A stretch of DNA of 64,000 nucleotides, taken from the NCBI RefSeq assembly GCF_963526985.1, contig NZ_CAURPW010000008.1, positions 44,166 to 108,165 on the forward strand. The letters run 5' to 3'. The DNA comes from an uncultured Campylobacter sp. (GTDB taxonomy: Bacteria; Campylobacterota; Campylobacteria; Campylobacterales; Campylobacteraceae). Made by a program: the position numbers and the translations under genes. Position 1 is the first letter of the stretch. Each line of letters begins with the position of its first letter. Below the pieces are notes generated by a model. That model was not told the DNA's origin. It made no database searches and saw only the letters and a program-made list of their open reading frames with translations. Below, piece by piece: positions 35,206 through 43,502 of this stretch.

Positions 35206-36552
35206 ATGATGAAGTTATTCGGTACCGACGGCGTCCGCGGCAAAGCCGGCGAAAAACTCTCCGCCGCCACGTCCATGCGCCTTGCCATGGCTGCTGGGAT
35301 ATATTTTAGGCAGTTTGCGTCGCATACGAACACCATTTTGCTAGGCAAAGACACGCGCAAAAGCGGCTACATGATCGAGACCGCCATCGTCGCGGGGCTC
35401 ACGGCCGTGGGCTACAACGTCCGTCAGATCGGCCCGATGCCAACTCCCGCGATAGCGTTTCTCACCGAGGATATGCGCTGCGACGCGGGCATCATGATCA
35501 GCGCCTCGCACAACCCGTATTACGATAACGGCATCAAATTTTTTGACAGCGAAGGCAATAAACTAGGCGAAGAGGCCGAAGCGCAGATAGAAAAGATTTA
35601 TTTTGACGACGAGCTCATCGAAAGATCGCAAAAGCAAATGCTCGAAATAGGCGCCGCAAAGCGCATCGACGACGTTATCGGCCGCTATATCGTGCAGATC
35701 AAAAACTCATTCCCTAAAAACCTGAGCCTACACGGACTGCGCGTGGTTTTAGACGTCGCAAACGGCGCTGCGTACAAAGTCGCTCCAACTATCTTTAGCG
35801 AGCTGGGAGCCGAAACCATAGTCATAAACGACGAGCCAAACGGCAGCAACATAAACCTAAACTGCGGCGCGCTCTATCCGCAAAATTTAGCCTCCGAGGT
35901 CGCGCGGTTAAGGGCGGATTTAGGCTTTGCGTTTGACGGCGACGCCGACAGGCTCGTAGTCGTGGACGAGCGCGGTGAAGTGGCAAACGGCGATAGTTTG
36001 CTAGGCGTCATGGCCGCATTTTTGCAAGAAAACAAAGCCCTAAAAGGCGGTGCGGTCGTGGCTACGGTGATGAGCAACGCGGCGCTTGAAGACTACCTAA
36101 AATCCCACAAAATCAAGCTCCTACGCGCAAACGTCGGCGACAAATACGTGCTCGAAAAGATGAAAGAAAACGGCACGAATTTCGGCGGCGAACAAAGCGG
36201 TCACATCATCTTTAGCGACTACGCAAAAACGGGCGACGGGCTTGTGGCGGCGCTACAGTTTGCGGCGCTAGTGCTAAAAAAAGGCAAAAAAGCGAGCGAA
36301 ATTTTAAGCGAAATAAAACCGTATCCGCAAATTTTGCTAAATTTAAAGATAACCGAGAAAAAGCCGCTTGAAAGCATCGCCGGGCTAAAAGAGCTTGAAG
36401 CAAGCCTCGCAAAAGACGGCATCCGCTCGTTATTTCGCTACTCGGGCACCGAAAACCTCATCAGGCTTTTGCTTGAAGGCAAGTGCGCCGACGCGCTAAA
36501 AACCTGCATGGACGAGGTCGAGAAATTTTTCGTAAAAGCGCTAAATGGCTAA
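35206..36552 (+). CDS. glmM: phosphoglucosamine mutase
   Basis: 448 residues (447 if the second ATG at 35209 is used; both are near AAGGAAATA). KLFGTDGVRGKAGEKLSA at the start, the phosphoserine loop IMISASHNPYYDNGIKFF (about 98-115), metal loop AFDGDADRLVVVD, sugar-binding GGEQSGHIIF and phosphate-binding RYSGTENLIRLLLEG. Makes glucosamine-1-phosphate for peptidoglycan and LOS. Its last eight bases overlap lspA. Confidence 0.97.
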   Translation: MMKLFGTDGVRGKAGEKLSAATSMRLAMAAGIYFRQFASHTNTILLGKDTRKSGYMIETAIVAGLTAVGYNVRQIGPMPTPAIAFLTEDMRCDAGIMISASHNPYYDNGIKFFDSEGNKLGEEAEAQIEKIYFDDELIERSQKQMLEIGAAKRIDDVIGRYIVQIKNSFPKNLSLHGLRVVLDVANGAAYKVAPTIFSELGAETIVINDEPNGSNINLNCGALYPQNLASEVARLRADLGFAFDGDADRLVVVDERGEVANGDSLLGVMAAFLQENKALKGGAVVATVMSNAALEDYLKSHKIKLLRANVGDKYVLEKMKENGTNFGGEQSGHIIFSDYAKTGDGLVAALQFAALVLKKGKKASEILSEIKPYPQILLNLKITEKKPLESIAGLKELEASLAKDGIRSLFRYSGTENLIRLLLEGKCADALKTCMDEVEKFFVKALNG

Positions 36553-37075
36553 AATTTTAGGCGTTTTTTTTGCGGCTTTTTTCGTCGTTTTCGCGCTCGA
36601 TCAGGCGGTTAAGCAGATATTTTTGGGCGGTTTTTCGTGGCAGGGCGAGTACTTTTCGCTAGTGCTTGCATATAACCGCGGCGTGGCGTTTTCGATGTTT
36701 GCGTTTCTTGGGCAATGGCTCAAATTTATCCAGCTAGCGCTGATAGCGGGCGTTTGCGGCTATCTGCTCTGGCGGCTTAAGCGTAAATTTGACGCGCGGG
36801 CCGCGGAGAAGGCGGAGCCAAATTTGACCCAAGATAGCGAAAAAAAGGAAATTTTAGAGGAGCACGCGCTAGGAGCAGGTATAATCCTGGGCGCTGGCAG
36901 TTCAAATTTACTAGACCGTTTCGTTCACGGCGGCGTCGTGGACTACGTCTACTGGCACAAGTGGTTTGAGTTTGCGATCTTTAACCTCGCAGACGTTATG
37001 ATCGACGTCGGAGTCGTACTTATACTCTGGCAGAGCTTCGCCGCGGGGCGAAAAGGGGCTAAAAATGGGCGATAA
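36545..37075 (+). CDS. lspA: lipoprotein signal peptidase (SPase II)
   Basis: 176 residues with four membrane helices. Conserved blocks: DQAVKQIF, YNRGVAFSMFAFLG, the catalytic Asp in GAGSSNLLDRFVHGGVVDYV and the second in FAIFNLADVMIDVGV. It is about 20 residues longer than usual because of a polar loop (about 80-115, KFDARAAEKAEPNLTQDSEK) between helices 2 and 3. Cleaves lipoprotein signals in the inner membrane. Overlaps glmM and the next gene. Confidence 0.95.
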   Translation: MAKILGVFFAAFFVVFALDQAVKQIFLGGFSWQGEYFSLVLAYNRGVAFSMFAFLGQWLKFIQLALIAGVCGYLLWRLKRKFDARAAEKAEPNLTQDSEKKEILEEHALGAGIILGAGSSNLLDRFVHGGVVDYVYWHKWFEFAIFNLADVMIDVGVVLILWQSFAAGRKGAKNGR

Positions 37076-37427
37076 CGTTTATATAGCCTACGCGCTTTGG
37101 CTGCTTACGGGCTGGTTTGGCGGGCATAGATTTTATCTGGGCAAATTCGTGAGCGGCTTTGCGATGATGGCGCTGTTTTTCATCGGATATAGCCTAGCTT
37201 GGGCGATAGTAGGTTACGTATTTTGGGCGCTTTGGGGCGCGTGGTGGCTCTTTGATCTGCGCTTAACCGGCGCGGCCGTCGAGAAAAATCAGAAAAAAGA
37301 AGCGCTAAAGGACAAACTGCGCGCGCAAGACCTCGAGGAGCGGCTTAGACGCCTCTACGAGCTGTACGAGAGCGGCGCGATAAGCAAAGAGGAATTTGAA
37401 ACAAGGAAGGAAATTTTGCTAGGGTGA
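37065..37427 (+). CDS. TM2 and SHOCT domain protein
   Basis: 120 residues. The N-terminal TM2 domain (about 4-65) has two helices with YALWLLTGWFGGHRFYLGKF and the aspartate in WWLFDLRL. After a charged linker the C-terminal end (RLRRLYELYESGAISKEEFE) is a SHOCT motif. Function unknown; SHOCT segments mediate oligomerisation. Overlaps the lspA end by 11 bases, so last in the glmM-lspA run. Confidence 0.85.
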   Translation: MGDNVYIAYALWLLTGWFGGHRFYLGKFVSGFAMMALFFIGYSLAWAIVGYVFWALWGAWWLFDLRLTGAAVEKNQKKEALKDKLRAQDLEERLRRLYELYESGAISKEEFETRKEILLG

Positions 37428-37760
37428 GGGTCGGCTAAATTTGTTGAAATTTTTAAAATTGCTTCAAATTTAACTTTTTGGGGTTTTGATAAATTTTAAA
37501 TTTACCGCCTAAAATAGAACCCTGAGCCCAAATTTTTAAAATCCAAACGCTCAAAGCAGTTACCTACCGAATTTCGGCTTCACTATCGTTTGGCACGAAA
37601 TTTAGAGGCGATCTGCTAACAGTTGCAAGCGTAGCGAAGCAAAAAGCTTTTTGATTGTTGCGTTTTAAAAATTTTGAATCTAAATTTTGGCATTTTCAAG
37701 GTGCGGGTCTCGGTGGCTCAAATTTGCAAATTTAACTTCAAATTTGAGCGCAAAACGATA
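37428..37760. other. 333-bp spacer
   Basis: AAATTT-rich non-coding sequence. A short AAAAAGCTTTTT palindrome at about 37639-37650 is the only notable element before repeat copy A. No start codon with a ribosome binding site and sustained frame was found. Confidence 0.5.
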
Positions 37761-37880
37761 AGGCGAAGTATTTTTTCTTTAGACGAGGCGGAAATGAGCC
37801 GAGCGAGGGCGCGTATAAATAATACGTAACCGAGCTTCGGCGATATTTCTAACGATGCATAAAGAAAAAAGACAAGCCGC
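37761..37880 (+). repeat. structured interspersed repeat, copy A (upstream of hemJ)
   Basis: AGGCGAAGTA, arm TTTTTTCTTTA (37771-37781), GACGAGGCGG, inner GGAAAT/ATTTCT, apical CGTAT-N5-ATACG (37812-37826), AACGATGCA, arm TAAAGAAAAAA (37860-37870, perfect complement), GACAAGCCGC. Ends 21 bases before the hemJ start codon, directly ahead of its ribosome binding site. Same architecture as copies C and E with different arm sequence. Confidence 0.8.
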
Positions 37881-37901
37881 TAAAATAAAAAAGGAGAAAA
37901 A

Positions 37902-38336
37902 ATGGCAGAGTATTACAACCTCATCAAATATTTCCACTACTTGTGTTTCATCTCGTGGATGGCGTTTTTGTTCTATCAGCCGCGCCTCTACGTCTATCAC
38001 GCGGAAAATATGGACAAGCCGGATTTCGTGCGCGTGGTCGAGGTGCAGGAGTACAAGATGTACCACTACATCGGCTGGGTCGCGCTGATCGGCACGTTTT
38101 TGACGGGCATTTTGATCATCGTCGCGATGCCCGAGCTTTTGCGCAGCGGCTACATGCACGTCAAGCTCACCGTCGTCGTTATCCTCGCGGCGTTTCATCT
38201 GGATCTTGGCCGCTACATGGTGCAGCTGCGCGAGAAACGCTGTAAGAAAAGCGGTATGTTCTTTCGCGCTTACAACGAAGTGCCGACCATCGCGATGGTC
38301 ATCATCATTTGGATGATGGTGTATAAGCCGTTTTAA
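37902..38336 (+). CDS. hemJ: protoporphyrinogen oxidase HemJ
   Basis: 144 residues, four membrane helices. The conserved haem-ligand His is in IKYFHYLCFISWMAFLFYQPRL and the conserved Lys in GYMHVKLTVVVILAAFH. LVFYLPRLFVYH-like features of HemJ are present in slightly altered form (FYQPRLYVYHAE). HemJ oxidises protoporphyrinogen IX, the penultimate haem step, in bacteria lacking HemG/HemY. AAAAAGGAGAAAAA lies upstream of ATG, right after repeat copy A. Confidence 0.92.
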   Translation: MAEYYNLIKYFHYLCFISWMAFLFYQPRLYVYHAENMDKPDFVRVVEVQEYKMYHYIGWVALIGTFLTGILIIVAMPELLRSGYMHVKLTVVVILAAFHLDLGRYMVQLREKRCKKSGMFFRAYNEVPTIAMVIIIWMMVYKPF

Positions 38337-38498
38337 ACCGCGCTAAATACGCACCCCGAGACGGAGCGAACCTGCTTTACCTCGGCGTTGCTTTGAGCCG
38401 TATCTTATAAATTCGGCGTGCAAAATTAGCGCCAAATTTTGATTTTACTCGGCCCAATTAAACCCGTCTCCCAAACGGCATTAACTCAAATTAAGTCG

Positions 38499-38753
38499 CT
38501 AAAATTTGAAAATCTCCCCAACCTCTACATCTAAAATTTTTGAAATTTTATAAATATGCTCAAGGTTAAAATGCTTATCATAGCGGCAATTCTCGCAGTT
38601 TGAGTAAAATGCGACCGATTTTATATCCATGCTTAAAGCCATATCGAGCTGACTAATGCCTTTATTTTCACGTAGCTTTCGGACGTTTGTAGAAATTTGC
38701 CGATAGAAATTTAGTATCTCATCGGCGTTAAAAAAAGCTAAATTTTCGCCCAT
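38499..38753 (-). CDS. XRE-family transcriptional regulator of the ter cluster
   Basis: 84 residues with a Cro/CI helix-turn-helix (about 20-75): STNVRKLRENKGISQLDMAL, then SMDIKSVAFYSNCENCRYDK and HIYKISKILDVEVGEIF. Two cysteines (NCENC) sit in the helix-turn-helix linker and could make it redox- or metalloid-sensitive, which is inference. It is divergent from the ter genes; CCTATAGG palindromes lie just upstream of its own start and in the ter promoter, implying autoregulation. Confidence 0.85.
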   Translation of the reverse strand: MGENLAFFNADEILNFYRQISTNVRKLRENKGISQLDMALSMDIKSVAFYSNCENCRYDKHFNLEHIYKISKILDVEVGEIFKF

Positions 38754-38759
38754 TATTTT

Positions 38760-38771
38760 ATCCTATAGGTA
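38760..38771. promoter_or_regulatory. CCTATAGG operator near the XRE gene start
   Basis: ATCCTATAGGTA with core CCTATAGG (38762-38769), seven bases upstream of the regulator's start codon. Its partner at 38814-38827 has the same core. Position would block the regulator's own transcription or translation. Confidence 0.55.
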
Positions 38772-38813
38772 AAGTTAAACTTAAACTTTATTTAGATAAA
38801 ATCTTCAAATCTA

Positions 38814-38827
38814 TATCCTATAGGATA
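38814..38827. promoter_or_regulatory. TATCCTATAGGATA operator of the ter genes
   Basis: A perfect 14-bp palindrome 23 bases upstream of the first ter start codon, overlapping where the -10 region or transcription start should lie. Same core as 38762-38769, 53 bp away. Likely binding site of the divergent XRE protein. Confidence 0.6.
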
Positions 38828-38849
38828 AATAATTTTAAAGGAGGCCGAA

Positions 38850-39428
38850 ATGGCAGTGAATTTATCAAAAGGCGGCAGAGTTAGTTTGAGTAAAGAAGCT
38901 CCGGGACTAAGCAAAATTTTAGTAGGGCTTGGCTGGGACACGAACTCCAGCGACACGGGAGCGGAGTTTGACTTGGATGCGAGCGCGTTTTTGTTGGGCG
39001 CTTCTGGCAAAGTAGAAAACGAGAAAAATTTCGTCTTTTACAACAACCTAACTAGCGCGGATGGCTCGGTAGTTCACACCGGCGATAACCGCACGGGCGA
39101 AGGCGAAGGCGACGATGAGGCCATCAAGATAGATTTGAGCAAAATTTCACCGAACGTCAAAGAGATCGACATAGTCGTCACGATCCATGAAGCAGTCGCT
39201 AGAAGGCAAAATTTCGGTATGGTAAGAAACTCGTTTATGCGAATCGTCGATGAAAGAAGCGGCAAAGAGATAGCCAGATACGATTTGGAAGAGGATTTTT
39301 CTACCGAAACCGCAGTATCTTTCGGTAAAATTTACTTTAAAGACAACGAGTGGCGTTTCGCAGCTAACGGAAGCGGTTTTAAGGATGGACTGGCTGGATT
39401 TTGTAGGCAGTTTGGACTAGACGTATAG
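38850..39428 (+). CDS. TerD-family protein (tellurium/stress resistance)
   Basis: 192 residues. MAVNLSKGGRVSLSKEAPGL at the N-terminus, the calcium-binding core GLGWDTNSSDTGAEFDLDAS, FYNNLTSADGSVVHTGDNRT, and GDDEAIKIDLSKISPNVKEI are diagnostic for TerD/TerE. These cytoplasmic calcium-binding proteins accompany TerC in tellurite resistance and phage-stress clusters. AAAGGAGG precedes ATG. First gene of a four-gene run. Confidence 0.94.
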   Translation: MAVNLSKGGRVSLSKEAPGLSKILVGLGWDTNSSDTGAEFDLDASAFLLGASGKVENEKNFVFYNNLTSADGSVVHTGDNRTGEGEGDDEAIKIDLSKISPNVKEIDIVVTIHEAVARRQNFGMVRNSFMRIVDERSGKEIARYDLEEDFSTETAVSFGKIYFKDNEWRFAANGSGFKDGLAGFCRQFGLDV

Positions 39429-39437
39429 GGGCAAGCC

Positions 39438-40040
39438 ATGGCGATAAATTTGGTCAAAGGACAAAAAATATCGCTCGCCAAAGACGACGGCGGGCATCTG
39501 CACAGCTTTTGCGTAGGAGCAAACTGGGGCGCTATAACCGAAAAAGGTTTTTTTAGAGATAAGATAAAGCCGGTGGATCTGGATCTAAGCGCTGCGATGT
39601 TTGACTCAAACAAACAGTTTTGCGATGTGGTCTATTTCGGTAAAAAATCAGCCCCGGGCGTATTTCACAGCGGCGATGACTTGGTCGGAGACGTAGGGGG
39701 CGACGACGGGCTGGATAACGAAATAATAAGCGTCGATCTTAGCCGTTTAAACTCAAACGTAGAGCAAATATTTTTCGTGCTAAATTCTTATAATCAAATC
39801 GACTTTGATAAAATTCCGTTTGCTAGCATTAGACTTTACGAAGGTACGCCCACTCGCGTAAATAAAGTCTTTGCGTCATATAATATCGTACGAGATAGCG
39901 CATTTGCATATAAGGTTGCGATGATTTTGGGTAAGCTGTATAAGCGAAACGGCGAGTGGAAATTTTCGGCTATCGGCGAACCTACGAGCGATAGAAAGCT
40001 TGATGAGCTGATATTAAATTCCGTAGTGAAGTACTTATGA
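39438..40040 (+). CDS. TerD-family protein, second (TerZ-like)
   Basis: 200 residues, MAINLVKGQKISLAKDDGGH at the start, CVGANWGAITEKGFF, KPVDLDLSAAMFDSN, FHSGDDLVGDVGGDDGLDNE and ISVDLSRLNSNVEQIFFVLN. It is more divergent than the first copy and resembles TerZ. The end overlaps the following small gene by four bases. Confidence 0.92.
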   Translation: MAINLVKGQKISLAKDDGGHLHSFCVGANWGAITEKGFFRDKIKPVDLDLSAAMFDSNKQFCDVVYFGKKSAPGVFHSGDDLVGDVGGDDGLDNEIISVDLSRLNSNVEQIFFVLNSYNQIDFDKIPFASIRLYEGTPTRVNKVFASYNIVRDSAFAYKVAMILGKLYKRNGEWKFSAIGEPTSDRKLDELILNSVVKYL

Positions 40041-40405
40041 AAATTTTATTTTTCTTAGCGGCTACGATTGCGATTTTAGGCGCATTTGAGATAGAGGGCG
40101 GTTACGATATCCCGCCCTCGGCGCAAACTTACGGCAACGCACCCGTAATAAGCGATGCAATGATGCAAGAGTGCGTAAAAATTTACAACAAAGCGCTTGC
40201 GATAGAAAGAGCGTTAAATTCTACTTTCGTAAATCGGTATTCAAGCGAAGAGGTAAATTTATACAATCAAAACGTCCGTATGCATTCGCAGCTGATAGAC
40301 TGGTTTAACGCAAATTGCGCTGGCAAGCAATCATATTCGGCGTGCAAAGCGGCGCAAGAGCTAAACCGCCAAAGAGGGCTTCCCGAACAAAACTGCAACC
40401 AATAA
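40037..40405 (+). CDS. exported small protein within the ter cluster
   Basis: 122 residues. A signal peptide (ILFFLAATIAILGAF, about 3-17) precedes a helical periplasmic domain with three cysteines (MMQECVKIYNKALAIE, FNANCAGKQSYSACKAAQEL, and NCNQ at the end). Coupled to the TerZ-like gene by a four-base overlap. I do not recognise the family; its constant place here may tie it to metalloid stress. Confidence 0.75.
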   Translation: MKILFFLAATIAILGAFEIEGGYDIPPSAQTYGNAPVISDAMMQECVKIYNKALAIERALNSTFVNRYSSEEVNLYNQNVRMHSQLIDWFNANCAGKQSYSACKAAQELNRQRGLPEQNCNQ

Positions 40406-40424
40406 CAAAAACAAATGAGGAATA

Positions 40425-41429
40425 ATGGAAATTTTAGATTTTAAAACCGCAGTCATTTTTGTCTTGCTCGCCGCGGCGGCGTTCGCGATAGATTTTTTCG
40501 CGCATAAAAAGGACGAGAAGATATCGTTAAAGCAAGCTGCGCTCTGGTCTATATTTTGGATTGTCGTAGCTGCGGCATTTGGCGGATATTTGTATCTTGC
40601 CGTTAGTAGCGAGGCGGCGAGCCTATTTTTTTCAGGTTATATTTTAGAAAAGTCGCTTTCAATCGATAATTTATTCGTTATGGCGGCAATTTTCTCGTGG
40701 TTTAAAATTCCTGAAATTTATCGTCACAGAGTGCTGTATTTTGGCATTATAGGCGCGGTTATATTTAGGCTAGTCTTTGTAGCCGTCGGAACGAGTCTAC
40801 TTGCGATTTCTCCGTGGATGGAGTTTGTTTTTGCTATCATGGTAGCTTATAGCGCGGTAATGATGATGAAAAAGGGCGATGACGGCGAAGAGATAGAGGA
40901 CTACTCAAACCATCTAGCTTACAGGGCGGTTTATAGATTTTTCCCGGTATTCCCACGCCTTTTAGGACACAGTTTTTTTGTGAGAAACCAAGAAATTTCG
41001 ACTCAAATTTCAGCAGACGAAAAGGCAAAACTGCAAAATCAAATTTCCAAACTAAACGCCAAATGGATAGCTACGCCGTTATTTTTGTGCCTTTGCGTTA
41101 TAGAGCTTAGCGATGTTATGTTTGCTTTTGATAGCGTTCCGGCCGTCATCGCCGTGAGCCGTGATCCGCTTATCGTTTATTCGGCGATGATTTTTGCGAT
41201 CCTGGGGCTTAGAACGCTTTACTTCGTGCTAGAAGCGCTAAAAGACTATTTGGAGTATTTAGAAAAAGCCGTTATAGCGCTTTTGTTTTTTATCGCAGCA
41301 AAGCTCGCCCTAAACGCTTCCGCGCATATCTTTCATCACGGATTCGAGATTTCGGCACAGGCTAGTTTGTGGGTTATCTTTGGAGTTTTAGGCGTCGGGA
41401 TTTTTGCTAGTTTGTTTAAAGTAAAATAG
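40425..41429 (+). CDS. terC: TerC-family integral membrane protein
   Basis: 334 residues, about nine helices. Family blocks: FFSGYILEKSLSIDNLFVMA, IFSWFKIPEIYRHRVLYFGI, VIELSDVMFAFDSVPAVIAV, SRDPLIVYSAMIFAILGLRT and LYFVLEALKDYLEYLEKAV. TerC with TerD proteins confers tellurite and oxidative-stress tolerance and has also been linked to manganese export. AATGAGGAATA upstream of ATG; last in the cluster. Confidence 0.94.
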   Translation: MEILDFKTAVIFVLLAAAAFAIDFFAHKKDEKISLKQAALWSIFWIVVAAAFGGYLYLAVSSEAASLFFSGYILEKSLSIDNLFVMAAIFSWFKIPEIYRHRVLYFGIIGAVIFRLVFVAVGTSLLAISPWMEFVFAIMVAYSAVMMMKKGDDGEEIEDYSNHLAYRAVYRFFPVFPRLLGHSFFVRNQEISTQISADEKAKLQNQISKLNAKWIATPLFLCLCVIELSDVMFAFDSVPAVIAVSRDPLIVYSAMIFAILGLRTLYFVLEALKDYLEYLEKAVIALLFFIAAKLALNASAHIFHHGFEISAQASLWVIFGVLGVGIFASLFKVK

Positions 41430-41466
41430 CCACGAACTGATTTGACGATAATTTATAAATTCGCCC

Positions 41467-41529
41467 GCCTTGGCGCTAGCTGCCGCTTTAGTAAACTAGG
41501 CGAGCCCATTTTGCCCGCCTAGCCAAGGC
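41467..41529. terminator. bidirectional terminator between terC and the PLP enzyme
   Basis: Outer arms GCCTTGG (41467) and CCAAGGC (41523) enclose CTAGGCG (41496) and CGCCTAG (41516). A GC-rich branched structure between two converging genes. Confidence 0.55.
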
Positions 41530-41582
41530 TAAATTTGATAAATTTAGCCCGAGCGATAAAATCGCCAAGACGGCAAGCGGGG

Positions 41583-42725
41583 TTAAATTTTAGCCTTTTT
41601 TATCGCCTGCGCCAGGTCGGCGATCAGGTCGTCCGCGTTTTCTACGCCGATAGCAAGGCGCAGTAGATTAGGCTTTATGCCGATTTTATCTTGCAGCTCT
41701 TTGGGGTATGATTCGTGTGTCATGGACGCGGGCTGGCAGATGAGGCTCTCCACGCCGCCAAGACTCACGGCTAGATCAAAAAGCTCTAGAGATTTAGCAA
41801 AAATTTTATAGTCGTATTTTTCGTTTAGCTCTAGCGATATAACCGCGCCGATATCGCTTGCTTGGCGGGCTTGGATCTGCTTTTCCAGCTGCGAGTGCGA
41901 TCCCGCGTAGTGCACCGCGTCAACCGCTTCGTGCGATTTTAAAAATTCGATGATTTTATGCGTATTTTGCGTCTGGCGGTCAAAGCGCACGCTAAGGGTT
42001 TTAAGGCCTCTTATCAGATAATAAGCGTCCATCGGGCTGATTATGCCGCCAAACGTGTTTCTGGCAAATTTTATCTTTTCGGCTAGCGCGTCGTCGTTTA
42101 CCGTGACGATGCCAGCGATCGCGTCCGCGTGTCCGCCGATATATTTTGTCGCGCTATAAACTACGATATCTACGCCAAAGTCAAAAAGCTTTTGATAATA
42201 AGGCGTTAGAAAAGTATTATCAGCGATCACCAGGATGCCTCTTTTGTGCGCGATGTCTGCGATACGGCGGATGTCGGTTACGCGTAGCAGCGGATTTGAG
42301 GGCGTCTCGATAAATATCGCTCTCACGTCCTCTGCGATATCTTTTTCCTCTAGTAAATTTAAATCGTCCACCGCCTCGTAGCTTATGCCCTGCGATGCAA
42401 AGACGTTGCTAACGTAGCGGAAAGTGCCGCCGTAGACGTTGTTGTTTAGCAGCACCTTATCGCCCGTTTTTAGCAGGCTAAAAGCCGCTGCCGTCGCCGC
42501 CATTCCCGAGCCGAAGCTAAATGCGTATTTGCTGCCCTCTACCTTAGCAAAAAGCTCGTCAAACGCCTGTTTAGTCGGATTTGCGCCGCGCGAGTAAGCA
42601 AACTCGCCAAAGCCGTCTAGGCCCTCTTGCACGAACGTCGTCGCCAGATAAACGGGCGGCACGACGGCTCCAAAAGGGTTATGCTTGGCCTCGATGCCTT
42701 TTACGATTAGCGTGTCTAGTTTCAT
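41583..42725 (-). CDS. Cys/Met-metabolism PLP enzyme (cystathionine gamma-synthase/lyase type)
   Basis: 380 residues. PLP lysine in VVYSATKYIGGHADAIAGIV (about 200), AYSRGANPTKQAFDELFAKV near the N-terminus, SFGSGMAATAAAF, NNVYGGTFRYVSNVFAS, ETPSNPLLRVTDI and SLGGVESLICQPASMTHESY. It may be a cystathionine gamma-synthase, gamma-lyase or beta-lyase; sequence alone does not separate these. It lies 21 bases after the cystine-type ABC ATPase gene on the same strand, which favours a role in cysteine/cystathionine turnover. Confidence 0.88.
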   Translation of the reverse strand: MKLDTLIVKGIEAKHNPFGAVVPPVYLATTFVQEGLDGFGEFAYSRGANPTKQAFDELFAKVEGSKYAFSFGSGMAATAAAFSLLKTGDKVLLNNNVYGGTFRYVSNVFASQGISYEAVDDLNLLEEKDIAEDVRAIFIETPSNPLLRVTDIRRIADIAHKRGILVIADNTFLTPYYQKLFDFGVDIVVYSATKYIGGHADAIAGIVTVNDDALAEKIKFARNTFGGIISPMDAYYLIRGLKTLSVRFDRQTQNTHKIIEFLKSHEAVDAVHYAGSHSQLEKQIQARQASDIGAVISLELNEKYDYKIFAKSLELFDLAVSLGGVESLICQPASMTHESYPKELQDKIGIKPNLLRLAIGVENADDLIADLAQAIKKAKI

Positions 42726-42746
42726 TTTCTCTCCTTAAATTTATCG

Positions 42747-43502
42747 CTAAAATTTCAAAAATCTTATATCCATCGCCGAGATAAAGCTCATTATGCGCTC
42801 GTTTTGGCTAGCGAAAAATCTCTCCACATCGCCGTCAAACGCGATCTTGCCTTTATCCAAAAACAAAATCCTATCCGCGACTTTGCGAGCGAAATTCATA
42901 TTATGCGTGACGATGACGAGGGATTTTTTCTCTCTGGCTAGGGCTATGACGACTTTTAGCACCTCGGCTTCTAGCTCCGGATCTAGCGCGCTAGTCGGTT
43001 CATCTAGTAGCAAAAACGACGGATCCATCGCTAGCGCTCTAGCTATCGCCACGCGCTGGCTCTGACCGCCCGAGAGTCTGTTTGGATAGGCGTTTTGCTT
43101 GTCGGCCATGCCGACCTTGCCTAGCAGCTCGAGGGCTTTATTTATCGCCGTTTGCTTGTCGGCACCAAGTACCTGAGTCGGTCCTTCGATCACGTTTTGC
43201 AAAACCGTTAGGTGCGGAAACAGATGAAACCCCTGAAATACCATCCCCGTTCGTCTGCGAAAGGGCAGTAGCTCTTTTGGCGAAATTTTGCCGCCGAATT
43301 TTATCTTCTCGCCGTCTAGCTCCAGTTCGCCTTCCTCGGGGATTTCGAGTAAATTTATGCAGCGAAGCAGGGTTGATTTACCGGATCCAGAAGACCCCAC
43401 GATCACCGTAGTTTGCCCATCTGCGATCTCTAGGTCGATGCCCTCTAGCACCTTTTGTTCGCCAAAGCTCTTGGTTAAATTTTTAAATTTTATCGCCATC
43501 AC
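42747..43502 (-). CDS. polar amino-acid (cystine-type) ABC transporter ATPase
   Basis: 251 residues. Walker A VGSSGSGKSTLLRCI (about 36-50), Q-loop GMVFQGFHLFPHLTVLQNV, signature NRLSGGQSQRVAIARAL, Walker B FLLLDEPTSALDPELEAEV and the H-loop VTHNMNFAR. Typical GlnQ/TcyN size. Overlaps the permease gene by four bases, so it is the transporter's ATPase. Confidence 0.94.
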   Translation of the reverse strand: MMAIKFKNLTKSFGEQKVLEGIDLEIADGQTTVIVGSSGSGKSTLLRCINLLEIPEEGELELDGEKIKFGGKISPKELLPFRRRTGMVFQGFHLFPHLTVLQNVIEGPTQVLGADKQTAINKALELLGKVGMADKQNAYPNRLSGGQSQRVAIARALAMDPSFLLLDEPTSALDPELEAEVLKVVIALAREKKSLVIVTHNMNFARKVADRILFLDKGKIAFDGDVERFFASQNERIMSFISAMDIRFLKF

